Source: Hondaea fermentalgiana (Eukaryota; Sar; Bigyra; Thraustochytrida; Thraustochytriidae). Taken from it: 14,753 bases of DNA. The DNA lies in contig NPFB01000172.1 in assembly GCA_014084085.1 (NCBI GenBank), forward strand, positions 68,368 through 83,120. Direction: 5' to 3'. A model generated the notes under the pieces. The model had not been told where the DNA came from. It saw only the letters and a list, made by a program, of their open reading frames with translations, and searched no databases. A program made the position numbers and the translations under genes. This document shows, in pieces, positions 1 through 7,179 of this stretch. The first letter of the stretch is position 1. Each line of letters opens with the position of its first letter.

Positions 1-313
1 CGGCCGCCGTTGCCGCCGTTGGCGCCGGCCGCCTTGCTGCGCCTTGCTGCGCCCGCCCGCCTCGCTGCTGCGCGGCCGCGAGAGAGCAGCGCCGGGAAAC
101 CGAATTTGGCTAGCCGCGTCCTCGCGCAGTTACGCCTCGGCCTTGGTCCTCTGGACTCGCCCTTGAAAGCTGCTTTGCTGGTTGCTGCTTCTTCGGCGTA
201 GCAGTAGAAGTGTGCTGCTGCTACCCATGCCGGGCTCAAAGCCGAGCAGCAGAGCCGCCTCCGCACGCTCCAGGGCGGCCGGGCGCAGGAGAGCGAGCGG
301 CTGGGGGCAAAGT

Positions 314-333
314 TAGCTAGCTAGCTAGCTAGC
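314..333. repeat. (TAGC)5 microsatellite
   Basis: Five perfect tandem copies of TAGC in the GC-rich left flank. The unit is close to self-complementary (AGCT/CTAG), so the tract is also a palindrome. Confidence 0.9.
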
Positions 334-580
334 CGGCAGGTCGGTCTCGGTCGTGCCGGAGCCGGAGCCGGCGCAGGGCGTCCAAGGTGGTCCGGACCGA
401 GCGGGAGGCCGAGGAGGGAGGGAGCGCGCCCAACGCATCGACCGTGCGCCGACTCCCCCGGCAACCCCCCTGCGCGCCGCCGCGGCCGTACACCCTTTTG
501 CTGGGGCGGCCGAGCACGGGAAGGGGGGCAGGGCGCGAGACTTGGGGCCGAGAAGACCGTTGAGCCGCTGGCCAGAAAGG

Positions 581-605
581 AGAGGAGAGGAGAGGAGAGG
601 AGAGG
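581..605. repeat. (AGAGG)5 purine tract
   Basis: Five perfect tandem AGAGG pentamers form a pure purine tract on the + strand. It lies just before the TTG-rich tract at 611-641. Confidence 0.9.
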
Positions 606-610
606 TGCCT

Positions 611-641
611 GTCGTTGTCGTTGTTGTTGTTGTTGTTGTTG
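611..641. repeat. TTG/TCG microsatellite
   Basis: A short run of TTG triplets with a few TCG variants. Read on the minus strand it gives Thr-rich or Gln/Asn-type low-complexity frames, which I do not take as genes. It is the same class as the much longer tract near 14290-14510. Confidence 0.85.
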
Positions 642-870
642 TCATAGCGCGCTCGACCATGGACCCTCTGTCTGCGAAATCACAGTTGGTGGCCAGCCCT
701 CCGCCGTGCTCGAATCTTGCCTGCTAGCTTGCTCAATGGCTTTTTTTGGAGAAAAAGAAAATGGCTTACTTGCTTGTACCGCAGCTAACCGTGGCCAGTC
801 ATGGCCTGGTAGAGAAGGATGAGGACTTCAGGGCAAGAAACGGACTTGGGGTTGACTCGCCTAGCGTCGC

Positions 871-905
<35 letters not shown>
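871..905. repeat. (CTGG)n microsatellite
   Basis: About eight uninterrupted CTGG tetramers, followed by degenerate copies up to about 927. Translation gives a Gly-Trp-Leu-Ala repeat peptide that is explained by the repeat alone. Confidence 0.9.
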
Positions 906-906
<1 letters not shown>

Positions 907-1539
907 AGTTGGCTGGCCATGGCTGGTGGATTGACAGTGGTTATGAATGCAGGGAGTGATCGGCCGCGAGTGACGAGATGCGTCAGTGAGCCTCGGGACC
1001 CGCATAGCTAGAGCACTTGTCGCCTGATTGTGAGATCTAACTACCAGTAAGGAATTAACGGATAGATGCATGAATCAAAAGCAGGACACTGTGCGTCTCG
1101 AAACACAGCAAACGAGCCCTGCGGTATTCGTATAAAGCCTGGACGCGATTTTACTGTCTCTGGTCGCCAAGATGAGGGGTGCGGTGCACGGACCCAACGA
1201 ACAAGTTGAGGACTGTGTCGCGATACTATCCACAGTTGAACCTCGAAACGCATTCATATCGCTGACTAGTCCTTGTCCATCTCGCGGAATGGCGACCAAC
1301 CTTGCACGCCCTGCCCGCTCCAACGGCCAGAAGATGATCTGAACTTGTCTGTCTACACTTCACTCCTTCTTGTTCACATTGACCATCACATTGAGAGCTG
1401 AACCTTGCCGCCTGGGACCTTGCCTTTCCTTTACATTGTATTCCAATCCTCTTTGAAGAAAAGTGCAGCTACGCCTACTGTTCATGCTTAGCTTATATAA
1501 AAAAATTAATTATCAAATAGGATGGCAAGAGGTGGTCGG

Positions 1540-3177
1540 TCAGTTCCCCTCTTTGTCGCTCGCAAGACTCTGCATGTCCGTGTCAGCACTTTCGAAATCT
1601 GAAATTGTCGTCTGCGACGACGACAATGACCACGTCGAGACGGTGTCCTTGTCAAGCCCAGTAAATCCGCTCTCTGAAGCCGCGTATCGCGCTCTGCCTA
1701 AACGCGGGTATTTGCAGCGCCATATCATGTACACGAGCAACGTGGAAACAACAAGCGAGACAAGGCTTATGGCAACAGCCAACTTGAAGTCCACCTTGGG
1801 ATATTGGGCTGCATGAGTCACATCCTCCCCCGTTGCAGTAGTTGTATAAATGACGAGAGCGCCCACTTTCCTTGTCCAGAGACCTTGGTCGGGAAGCCAC
1901 GCACCTACGATCCATTCAGAGTCTCGTCCGATTTCTACAGAGGTAATATCTTGCACACCAAGTCCCGTCAACGAGGCCACAGGAGTCCAATCGGCCATCA
2001 ATGTCGAATCTGTGCGCTCAAAGGTCCACAAACGCCAGGGGGCACTCGCAGAGCCCACCAGCAGACGCTCCGCGTACAAAGCAAGATGGCCTGCAAACCG
2101 TTGACCTGCGCCACGGACTTGAGGATGAAGTGAGCCAACAAGGCCCTGACCGCGGAGAGTTGCCGCGCCATCCAAAACTTCAAAGTCATGAATCACGTCA
2201 TCAACAGGGTCAAAGATAGCCAGGACGCCGTCACCATCTAAAGCGAGGGGGACGCCAACCACGACTGCATTGGCGCTGCCATCGATTACAAGCTCCCCTT
2301 GCACATCGTCTCCATTAGCTTCCTCCAGCACGTACATTACAGACTCGGATGAACCGGATATTGCCCAATCTTCCTGTGTCTCATTGAAATGGAAAAAGTA
2401 CCAGCCCGTAGAAGCAGCGTCGCACGATGTCGCAGCTGCCACCCAGGAGCTCTGCGCCTGAAGCAGACATCCCATGGAGGTCGCCGCAGCGGGACTGACG
2501 AGCACGTTGTACAAGTCCAAAATTCCCTGGGTCTCGCCGTTTAGGTTCGTCGTGAAAAGAACCTCGTAGACGAATACCTCGAGCGATTCGGGGAATCCCA
2601 CAAAGGCCCAGACTCGCTCGTCCGGAGTCTCCGTCGTGACCAAAGCCGAGCCGGATGCATTGGCAGGCACTTGCAGATCGTCCACCGACCAATGCATGCT
2701 TGAATCGATGGGTGCACGAAGGATACTCAAAGCGCTGCCATCGCCTTGCTCTTTTGGATCGTGAAGAACAAGAACAATGTCGGCTCGTGAAGGCACGCAT
2801 GCCAGGGCTGTTGCAGCTTGCAAATCGAAAGTTGCGGAGAAAGCGTCCGAAGTATGTATGTATTCGCCCATCACGTCGTCAAAGTCAAAAGTAGATACGA
2901 TTGAGCTCGAGGACTGCAAGACGGCAAAGATGCGCTCCTGGCACTGCGCAATCGTCACGGAGAGGTCGACACCCTCAAGTCGCTGTACCTCCACCAGCTC
3001 TCGCGACATGCTTGCTTCTTGGGTCTTGAGCGCATCCGCGTGGGTTCCTTTTCCTGCGCGCGCAAGAGCGCCCGTACGTAGCGCAAACGCCAGCGCCACC
3101 GCAAGTGATCGAAAAGGAGTCGCGAGTGCACACGAGCGAGACCTGCGCCAAGTCCCCAGCCCAGAGCGCACTTGCAT
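1540..3177 (-). CDS. Predicted type I membrane protein with beta-propeller-like ectodomain
   Basis: A 545-residue protein of unknown function. The start chosen is the ATG at 3175-3177: the frame stays open upstream but without another ATG, and this start puts a signal peptide at the N-terminus (Arg-rich n-region, hydrophobic core SLAVALAFAL near residues 24-33, possible cleavage after ALARA). The ectodomain (about 45-464) contains spaced motifs such as WAFVGFP (near 190), VVVGVPLALDGDGVLAIF (305-322), RLLVGSASAPWRLWTF (near 371) and WIVGAWLPDQGLW (near 422). They resemble FG-GAP/integrin-alpha propeller blades, the second with a DGDG calcium-loop-like turn. N-glycosylation sequons NAS (173) and NET (265) suit secretion. 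One membrane helix lies at about 465-486, followed by RCKYPR and a 59-residue Ser/Thr/Asp-rich cytoplasmic tail. The gene appears unspliced. The architecture suggests a surface receptor or adhesin-like protein. The topology is well supported, the propeller is moderate, and the function is not known. Confidence 0.8.
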   Translation of the reverse strand: MQVRSGLGTWRRSRSCALATPFRSLAVALAFALRTGALARAGKGTHADALKTQEASMSRELVEVQRLEGVDLSVTIAQCQERIFAVLQSSSSIVSTFDFDDVMGEYIHTSDAFSATFDLQAATALACVPSRADIVLVLHDPKEQGDGSALSILRAPIDSSMHWSVDDLQVPANASGSALVTTETPDERVWAFVGFPESLEVFVYEVLFTTNLNGETQGILDLYNVLVSPAAATSMGCLLQAQSSWVAAATSCDAASTGWYFFHFNETQEDWAISGSSESVMYVLEEANGDDVQGELVIDGSANAVVVGVPLALDGDGVLAIFDPVDDVIHDFEVLDGAATLRGQGLVGSLHPQVRGAGQRFAGHLALYAERLLVGSASAPWRLWTFERTDSTLMADWTPVASLTGLGVQDITSVEIGRDSEWIVGAWLPDQGLWTRKVGALVIYTTTATGEDVTHAAQYPKVDFKLAVAISLVSLVVSTLLVYMIWRCKYPRLGRARYAASESGFTGLDKDTVSTWSLSSSQTTISDFESADTDMQSLASDKEGN

Positions 3178-4145
3178 GCCCCTCTTTCCCCTGGCGCCAG
3201 ACGCCAGACGCCTGGCGGGAAGGGGAAGCCGGGCGCGGCGTCGCTGGGGTGGCCTCTCTCTCGGTCGCTCCTGCGCCGCGGCGACCCGTCTGCCACGAGG
3301 GCGCGCGGCCTTTCGCTTCTGCCTGCACGCAAGGTCTCTTCGCAAATGTCTCTAGTTGAGACCAAGTTCCTCGAACCCTTGTTCGAAGTTCAAGCGTCGA
3401 TTTCAAGTCACTTGTGTGTCTCAAGAGCGCGGGAGCCCGAGACGAAGCCCTCGTCTCGAGCAACCCGTACATTACGTGTCTAAAGAACGATCGCGGGACG
3501 CGAATGTACACACGGGCGCACCGAGGTGCGGCAAAAGAGGTTTTCTGGTGGGCCAACAATGTATAAACGATGGACCAAAAAGAAGATGGCTCATCTTTTG
3601 CGGAGTCAAGCTTCTTGAGCGAACATGGGAAACATCTGAGAAGGTCCACACATTTCCTCTGTTTGGGCGTCCGAAAGCTCACAATCCTACATATCAACCA
3701 AATTTGTCATGTGTATTCCATAAATTCAAGACTAGCAGCATACGCACACATGTTTGCATCGCCCTCCATTCTTACGGGCTCTGTCGTAAATTTTACATTG
3801 CTCACACCTGGGATCCCTACTGTATGCATAGAGTAAGTCCACTTGAGTCGAAAGGCGTGAGCTGCGATGTTCTCCTTTGTAACAAATAGTATCGTATGAA
3901 TTCGCTCTGGATCTTCACATTTCTCCCCAGAAAAGAAAGAAAAGAAAAGACAGACTCACGCAAAGAGAGAGCGCCTTTGCATGCACTTATCTTGGATGCT
4001 GCATTCGTCTTGCAAACACTGCTTTGCCTTGATCTTGGCCAGCCCTGGCGCTGAGAACGTCGTCTCGCGGTTTGCAAGCAACCACAATAGCGATATTTCT
4101 GTGGCACGCCAAACAAGCTGGTAACGCTTTGCGCTCTCATATTTC
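3178..4145. other. Intergenic region between two minus-strand genes
   Basis: No gene can be supported on either strand. 3178-3480 is GC-rich and probably includes the promoter and 5' UTR of the minus-strand membrane-protein gene. 3550-3950 is closer to even composition, with short open frames lacking recognisable motifs. A purine run (A/G only) covers 3931-3950. A GTGAGT donor-like string sits on the minus strand at 3954-3959, next to a pyrimidine-rich stretch, so a further 3' exon of the IQ-motif gene is conceivable, but I could not define a consistent frame. A 6-bp-arm hairpin (TCGAAC, 4-nt loop, GTTCGA) lies near 3368-3383. Confidence 0.4.
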
Positions 4146-4439
4146 TTACAATGTCTGCAAGTCCCTCTCAACAGCTGTGATCTCGGCCTGGACGATCCTC
4201 TTCTCCTCACGAAGGGCGCGAAGCCGTCTTGCGGGTATTGATTCCCAAGCTGGTTTGCAAAGACCCTGTTTTGTCCAGGAGAGCGCCGGAGGCGTCGCGG
4301 CCGTCGGTCCCTCGAGCTCTCGTACGATGTCCTCGTAGGCGTGGCGTGCGCCCTCCACGAGCGTCTCGCGCGTCTTTCGGCCTCTCCAGCACGCCTGCAC
4401 TCGGGCAACGGCCGCGGTCGCCGCTGTGTTGTCGTCCAT
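4146..4439 (-). CDS. Small IQ-motif protein, IQCC-like
   Basis: A 97-residue protein. Residues 11-24 (VARVQACWRGRKTR) fit the IQ consensus (IQxxxRGxxxR, Val for Ile), the classical calmodulin or EF-hand light-chain binding helix. After it come HAYEDIVRELEG (33-44) and LSWTKQG, which resemble the region just after the IQ motif in animal IQ-motif-containing protein C as I recall it. Residues 70-97 form a charged, probably helical or coiled-coil tail. The ATG at 4437-4439 is the first in frame after an upstream TAG at 4539-4541, which supports the start. The gene is divergent from the kinase/nucleotidyltransferase gene. Two doubts remain. A pyrimidine-rich acceptor-like site on the minus strand at about 4602-4622 hints at a 5' intron. 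The stop overlaps a GTAAGA string (4144-4149) that could be a donor, so the protein might be longer. Target and role are not known. Confidence 0.6.
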   Translation of the reverse strand: MDDNTAATAAVARVQACWRGRKTRETLVEGARHAYEDIVRELEGPTAATPPALSWTKQGLCKPAWESIPARRLRALREEKRIVQAEITAVERDLQTL

Positions 4440-4697
4440 GCCTGTGTCGCCTTGCTCTGGATCTGAATCCTGTCGCTTTCTCGTCCCGATGGCGTCGTGC
4501 GTGAACCCAACTGTTCGTCCTTGGCTTGGTGAGATCTTCTACCTTCGTCCTGAAGCCCGCGGGCGCCACGAGCTGCAGCTCGAGCTGGCGCGGGCTCGTT
4601 TCTGAAAAAGGAAAAAGAAAGATTACCACGCGGTCGCACGCAGGCGGCAACCTTTTTTGGACCAAGCCAAACCCGTATCCTCTTTGGGCAAAAGCCG
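4440..4697. promoter_or_regulatory. Candidate divergent promoter
   Basis: 258 bp separate the start codons of the minus-strand IQ-motif gene and the plus-strand kinase/nucleotidyltransferase gene, so both 5' UTRs and core promoters must lie here or overlap their neighbours. I see no clear TATA box. The most distinctive element is the inverted repeat at 4563-4591. The + strand 5' UTR of the kinase gene also contains a purine run (about 4604-4622). This is called from gene arrangement only. Confidence 0.45.
4563..4591. repeat. Composite inverted repeat in divergent promoter
   Basis: A perfect 14-bp palindrome, CGAGCTGCAGCTCG (4569-4582), is flanked by outer arms GCGCCA (4563-4568) and TGGCGC (4586-4591), which are also exact reverse complements. 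A 3-nt asymmetry (4583-4585) separates the inner palindrome from the right arm. It could be a dimeric transcription-factor site or a cruciform-prone element, or chance in GC-rich DNA. Confidence 0.6.
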
Positions 4698-6928
4698 ATG
4701 GAGCTCTTCGTCCCAGGCAGGCAAGTCGCGCGCGCGCCGAGGACGACCGACCGACCGGACGGAGAGGGCGAGACGCTTACATGACGTTACTGACCGAGGA
4801 CTCGCTTCTCTTTCTTCTTGATGCGAGTTCGGGCGCGCAGAGTATGCCTGCTCGGAGAGCACAGCGACTGGGCGGGGAAATTCCGCACGTTCAACCAGGA
4901 CATCACCGAAGGCTATACGCTAGTCACGGGGACAAACCAAGGCCTGTGAGTGGCATTAAATTCTACGGCTGGTAAACATTAACATTGGCACTGACGCTCG
5001 TTTTCTCCCCTTTCTTTGGCAGATATGCCCGGGTCAAGAGACATCCGTCCAAGGTGGTCGTCACGAGCACAGATAACAATGGGTGCAAAACGAGCGCAGA
5101 ATTTAGCATGGACAAGGACACTCTCTTGAAAGTCGCGCGAGAAGGCGGGTACTTTAGTTATGTTGCAGGTGTCGCCTACAAAATATTAGAGGACCACGTT
5201 GTCGGCGGCGTGCAGATTGACAATTACATGACGACCTTGCCGCTGAAAAAAGGTCTCTCCTCCTCGGCTGCGATTTGCGTGCTCACCACCCGAGCCTTTA
5301 ATAAGCTCTATGACCTTCGTCTAACCACCCGGGGGGAGATGGAATACGCGTATCAGGGTGAACTCATTACTCCATCACAGTGCGGCCGTCTGGACCAAGC
5401 GTGCGCCTTTGGGAGCACGCCAGTGCTCATGACATATGATGGCGAGTTCACTGGAGTTCAAAAGATCACCGTCGGCCTCGAGTTACACTTTGTAATTGTC
5501 GACCTCTGCGCGGCCAAGAGTACGGTGGCCATCTTGGACGGCCTTCGCAGCGCATACCCCAAAGCTGTCACTGAGGAGCACCAAAAGCTGCAGGACTTCC
5601 TGGGTCCCCAGAACAAGGCAATCGTGCACGAAGCACTTGACTTGATGTCGGCGGACCCCGAAAGCCATGGCGGACCCAGTGCAGTCGTTGAAAAGCTGGG
5701 CGCGCTCTTGAAGAGGGCTCAAGCTGGCTTTGACGCTCATGGCGCGCCTCTGTGCCCCAGCGAGCTCACCGCGCCAGTTCTTCATCGCTGTCTCGAGCAT
5801 CCAAGCCTCGCGCCTTACATTACCGGAGGCAAGTGGGTCGGCGCCGGCGGCGACGGAACGGCCCAGCTACTCTGCCGCAGCGCTGTTGCGCAGCGCGAGG
5901 TCGCGCGCATCGTCAAGGACGAGCTGCACATGGATCCAATGCTCCTCACAGTAAGTCCTGGTAGTCGCATCCAGACGGCCGTGATTCCTGCCGGAGGCTT
6001 TGCTGGGAGCCTTTTCCCTGCGAGTCAAGCTTGCAAGGCGGAGCTCTTTCCAATCTATGATGCTCGTGATGGCATGTGCAAGCCCCTCATTCTTGGGACC
6101 GTCGAGCAACTTCTCGACGCTGGCCTGGAGCGTGTTGTACTTGTTGTGCAAGCTGATGACTTGCGCCAGTTCCAGCGCCTTTTCCAAGACCCAATCACGC
6201 CGTCCAATGCTACTCGCCTGCCCGACAGGGATGAAGGCCGCCTTGCATCATATGCGCGGCGTCTGATTGACATGGGACGCCACGTCGACTTTGTCGTGCA
6301 AGAGCAGCAACAAGGATTTGGGCACGCGGTTCATTGCGCGCGTGAACATGTGGGGCAAGCACCCTTTTTGCTTGTGCTGGGCCACCACGTGTATCTGACT
6401 GCGCACGAGGGTGGCTTGGGTCGAAGCAGCGTCGAACAGATGCTCGATGCGCATAAGATGCTCGGCACGAACGTAGTGGGCCTTAAGCGAAGCGCGATCG
6501 AGGAGGTGCCGCAATTTGGCACCGTGACGGGATCGTTTCGCCAAGAGGTTGACCACGTCCCGAACCGCGTCTTGACGGTCACCTCTGTTGTAGAAAAGCC
6601 AAGTGAATCGTATGCGCGGGAGAATCTGCACGTGCCAGGCATGCCACCCGACGATTTTCTGACAATGTTTGGGATGTATGCCATTGAGCCTGCCATCTTT
6701 GACATTCTCGACGACTTTATTCGCCACGATTTGCGCTCCGAAAAGGGTGACATCGCCTTTACTCCGGCCCTCGATCAATTACGTCAAGCGAGCGGACTCG
6801 CGGGTATCGTCATGGAAGCTGAGCGCTTACCCATCAATAGCCCAGAGGCTTTTATTGAGACGAATCAGCGCTTGCTGAAGATTGCACAAGATGCGCGCGC
6901 ATCGAGTCTCTCGCAGGAACAGGCTTAA
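4698..6928 (+). CDS. GHMP sugar kinase / GalU-like nucleotidyltransferase fusion, three exons
   Basis: Exons 4698-4720, 4841-4945 and 5023-6928 join in frame to give 677 residues. The splice model is strongly supported because it rebuilds the GHMP N-terminus (PGRVCLLGEHSDWAG, residues 6-20) and reads straight through QGLYARVK. Residues 1-355 are a GHMP kinase, with PLKKGLSSSA (116-125) for ATP phosphate binding, the CGRLDQACAFG motif with probable catalytic Asp167, and VGAGGDG (315-321). This half should phosphorylate a sugar, probably at C1; the sugar cannot be read from sequence. Residues 360-665 are a GalU-type nucleotidyltransferase (AVIPAGG, KPLILGTVEQLLDAG, QGFGHAV, VEKP 566-569). Together they would resemble a salvage route from free sugar to nucleotide sugar. 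In the second half, however, the usual catalytic GTR is AGS (370-372), the following lysines are Gln/Ala, and the metal Asp of LGDH is His497, so it may be inactive. The domain order is the reverse of fucokinase/GDP-fucose pyrophosphorylase. The first ATG has a good context (purine at -3, G at +4). Confidence 0.88.
4721..4840 (+). other. Intron 1 of the kinase/nucleotidyltransferase gene (GC-AG)
   Basis: A 120-bp intron with donor CAG|GCAAGT, the usual strong context for the rare GC donor class. A pyrimidine-rich tract (about 4801-4819) precedes the acceptor GCGCAG. Phase 2: the split codon AG|A encodes Arg8 and restores PGRVCLLGEHSDW, the conserved GHMP N-terminal motif. No GT donor nearby gives this result. 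Confidence 0.75.
4946..5022 (+). other. Intron 2 of the kinase/nucleotidyltransferase gene (GT-AG)
   Basis: A 77-bp canonical intron with donor GTGAGT, pyrimidine-rich tract TTTTCTCCCCTTTCTTTGG and acceptor CAG. Phase 2: the split codon CT|A encodes Leu43 and gives QGLYARVK across the junction. A TTG-initiated open frame that starts inside this intron is an artefact. Confidence 0.85.
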
Positions 6929-7179
6929 CGTTTGACCTTTTGTCGGTTGCGCGCTTGTGTCGTCACCTTTCTGTTCTTGTGCGGAAATTGTTTGATTGAC
7001 GACCATGACTGAATGATTGCCAATGGTTGCTTCGGCCCAATCAAACGCGTGCATGCCCTCGAAGGCAAAATATAGCGCACATACCGTTCCACAACTCGCA
7101 AGAGAGACCCAGGAGTTTCCATTTTTGTTATTTTTTTCAAACACTGTCGTTGACAATCTATCTAACTTGCAAAAGAAAA
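6929..7179. other. Convergent intergenic region
   Basis: 251 bp lie between the stop codons of the plus-strand fusion gene and the minus-strand F-box gene, so both 3' UTRs and cleavage sites fall here. It is more AT-rich toward the F-box side (T-rich run at about 7121-7139). No exact AATAAA is visible on either strand. Confidence 0.5.

Larger units (their letters stand above)
1..1539. other. Gene-free left flank with microsatellites
   Basis: I see no convincing coding region here. The open frames are short and low in complexity (Ala/Arg/Pro-rich at 10-200, Gly/Trp/Leu-rich where a CTGG repeat is translated at 870-930), as expected from GC-rich repetitive DNA. The first 550 bases are very GC-rich. 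From about 1000 the composition becomes more balanced, and 1490-1520 is AT-rich with a TATATAAAAAAA string. The stretch could hold the promoter or 5' UTR of a gene beyond the left edge and the 3' UTR of the minus-strand gene ending at 1540, but no splice-supported exon can be defined. Confidence 0.5.

Noticed and set aside
3178..3345. 56-residue Arg-rich N-terminal extension of the membrane protein
   Set aside because: It would begin at TTG, not ATG, and it would bury the signal peptide. The ATG at 3175-3177 is a better start.
3356..3889. 177-residue + strand open frame
   Set aside because: No motif and no ATG-supported domain; it lies in intergenic DNA and looks like a chance frame.
4985..5022. 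TTG-initiated start (MALTLVFSPFFG) for the kinase/nucleotidyltransferase protein
   Set aside because: It lies inside intron 2 and lacks the conserved GHMP N-terminal motif, which two upstream exons supply in frame.
5950..5974. GTAAGT...CCAG string inside exon 3 as an intron
   Set aside because: It is only 24 nt, far below a workable intron size, and the read-through gives a sensible inter-domain linker.
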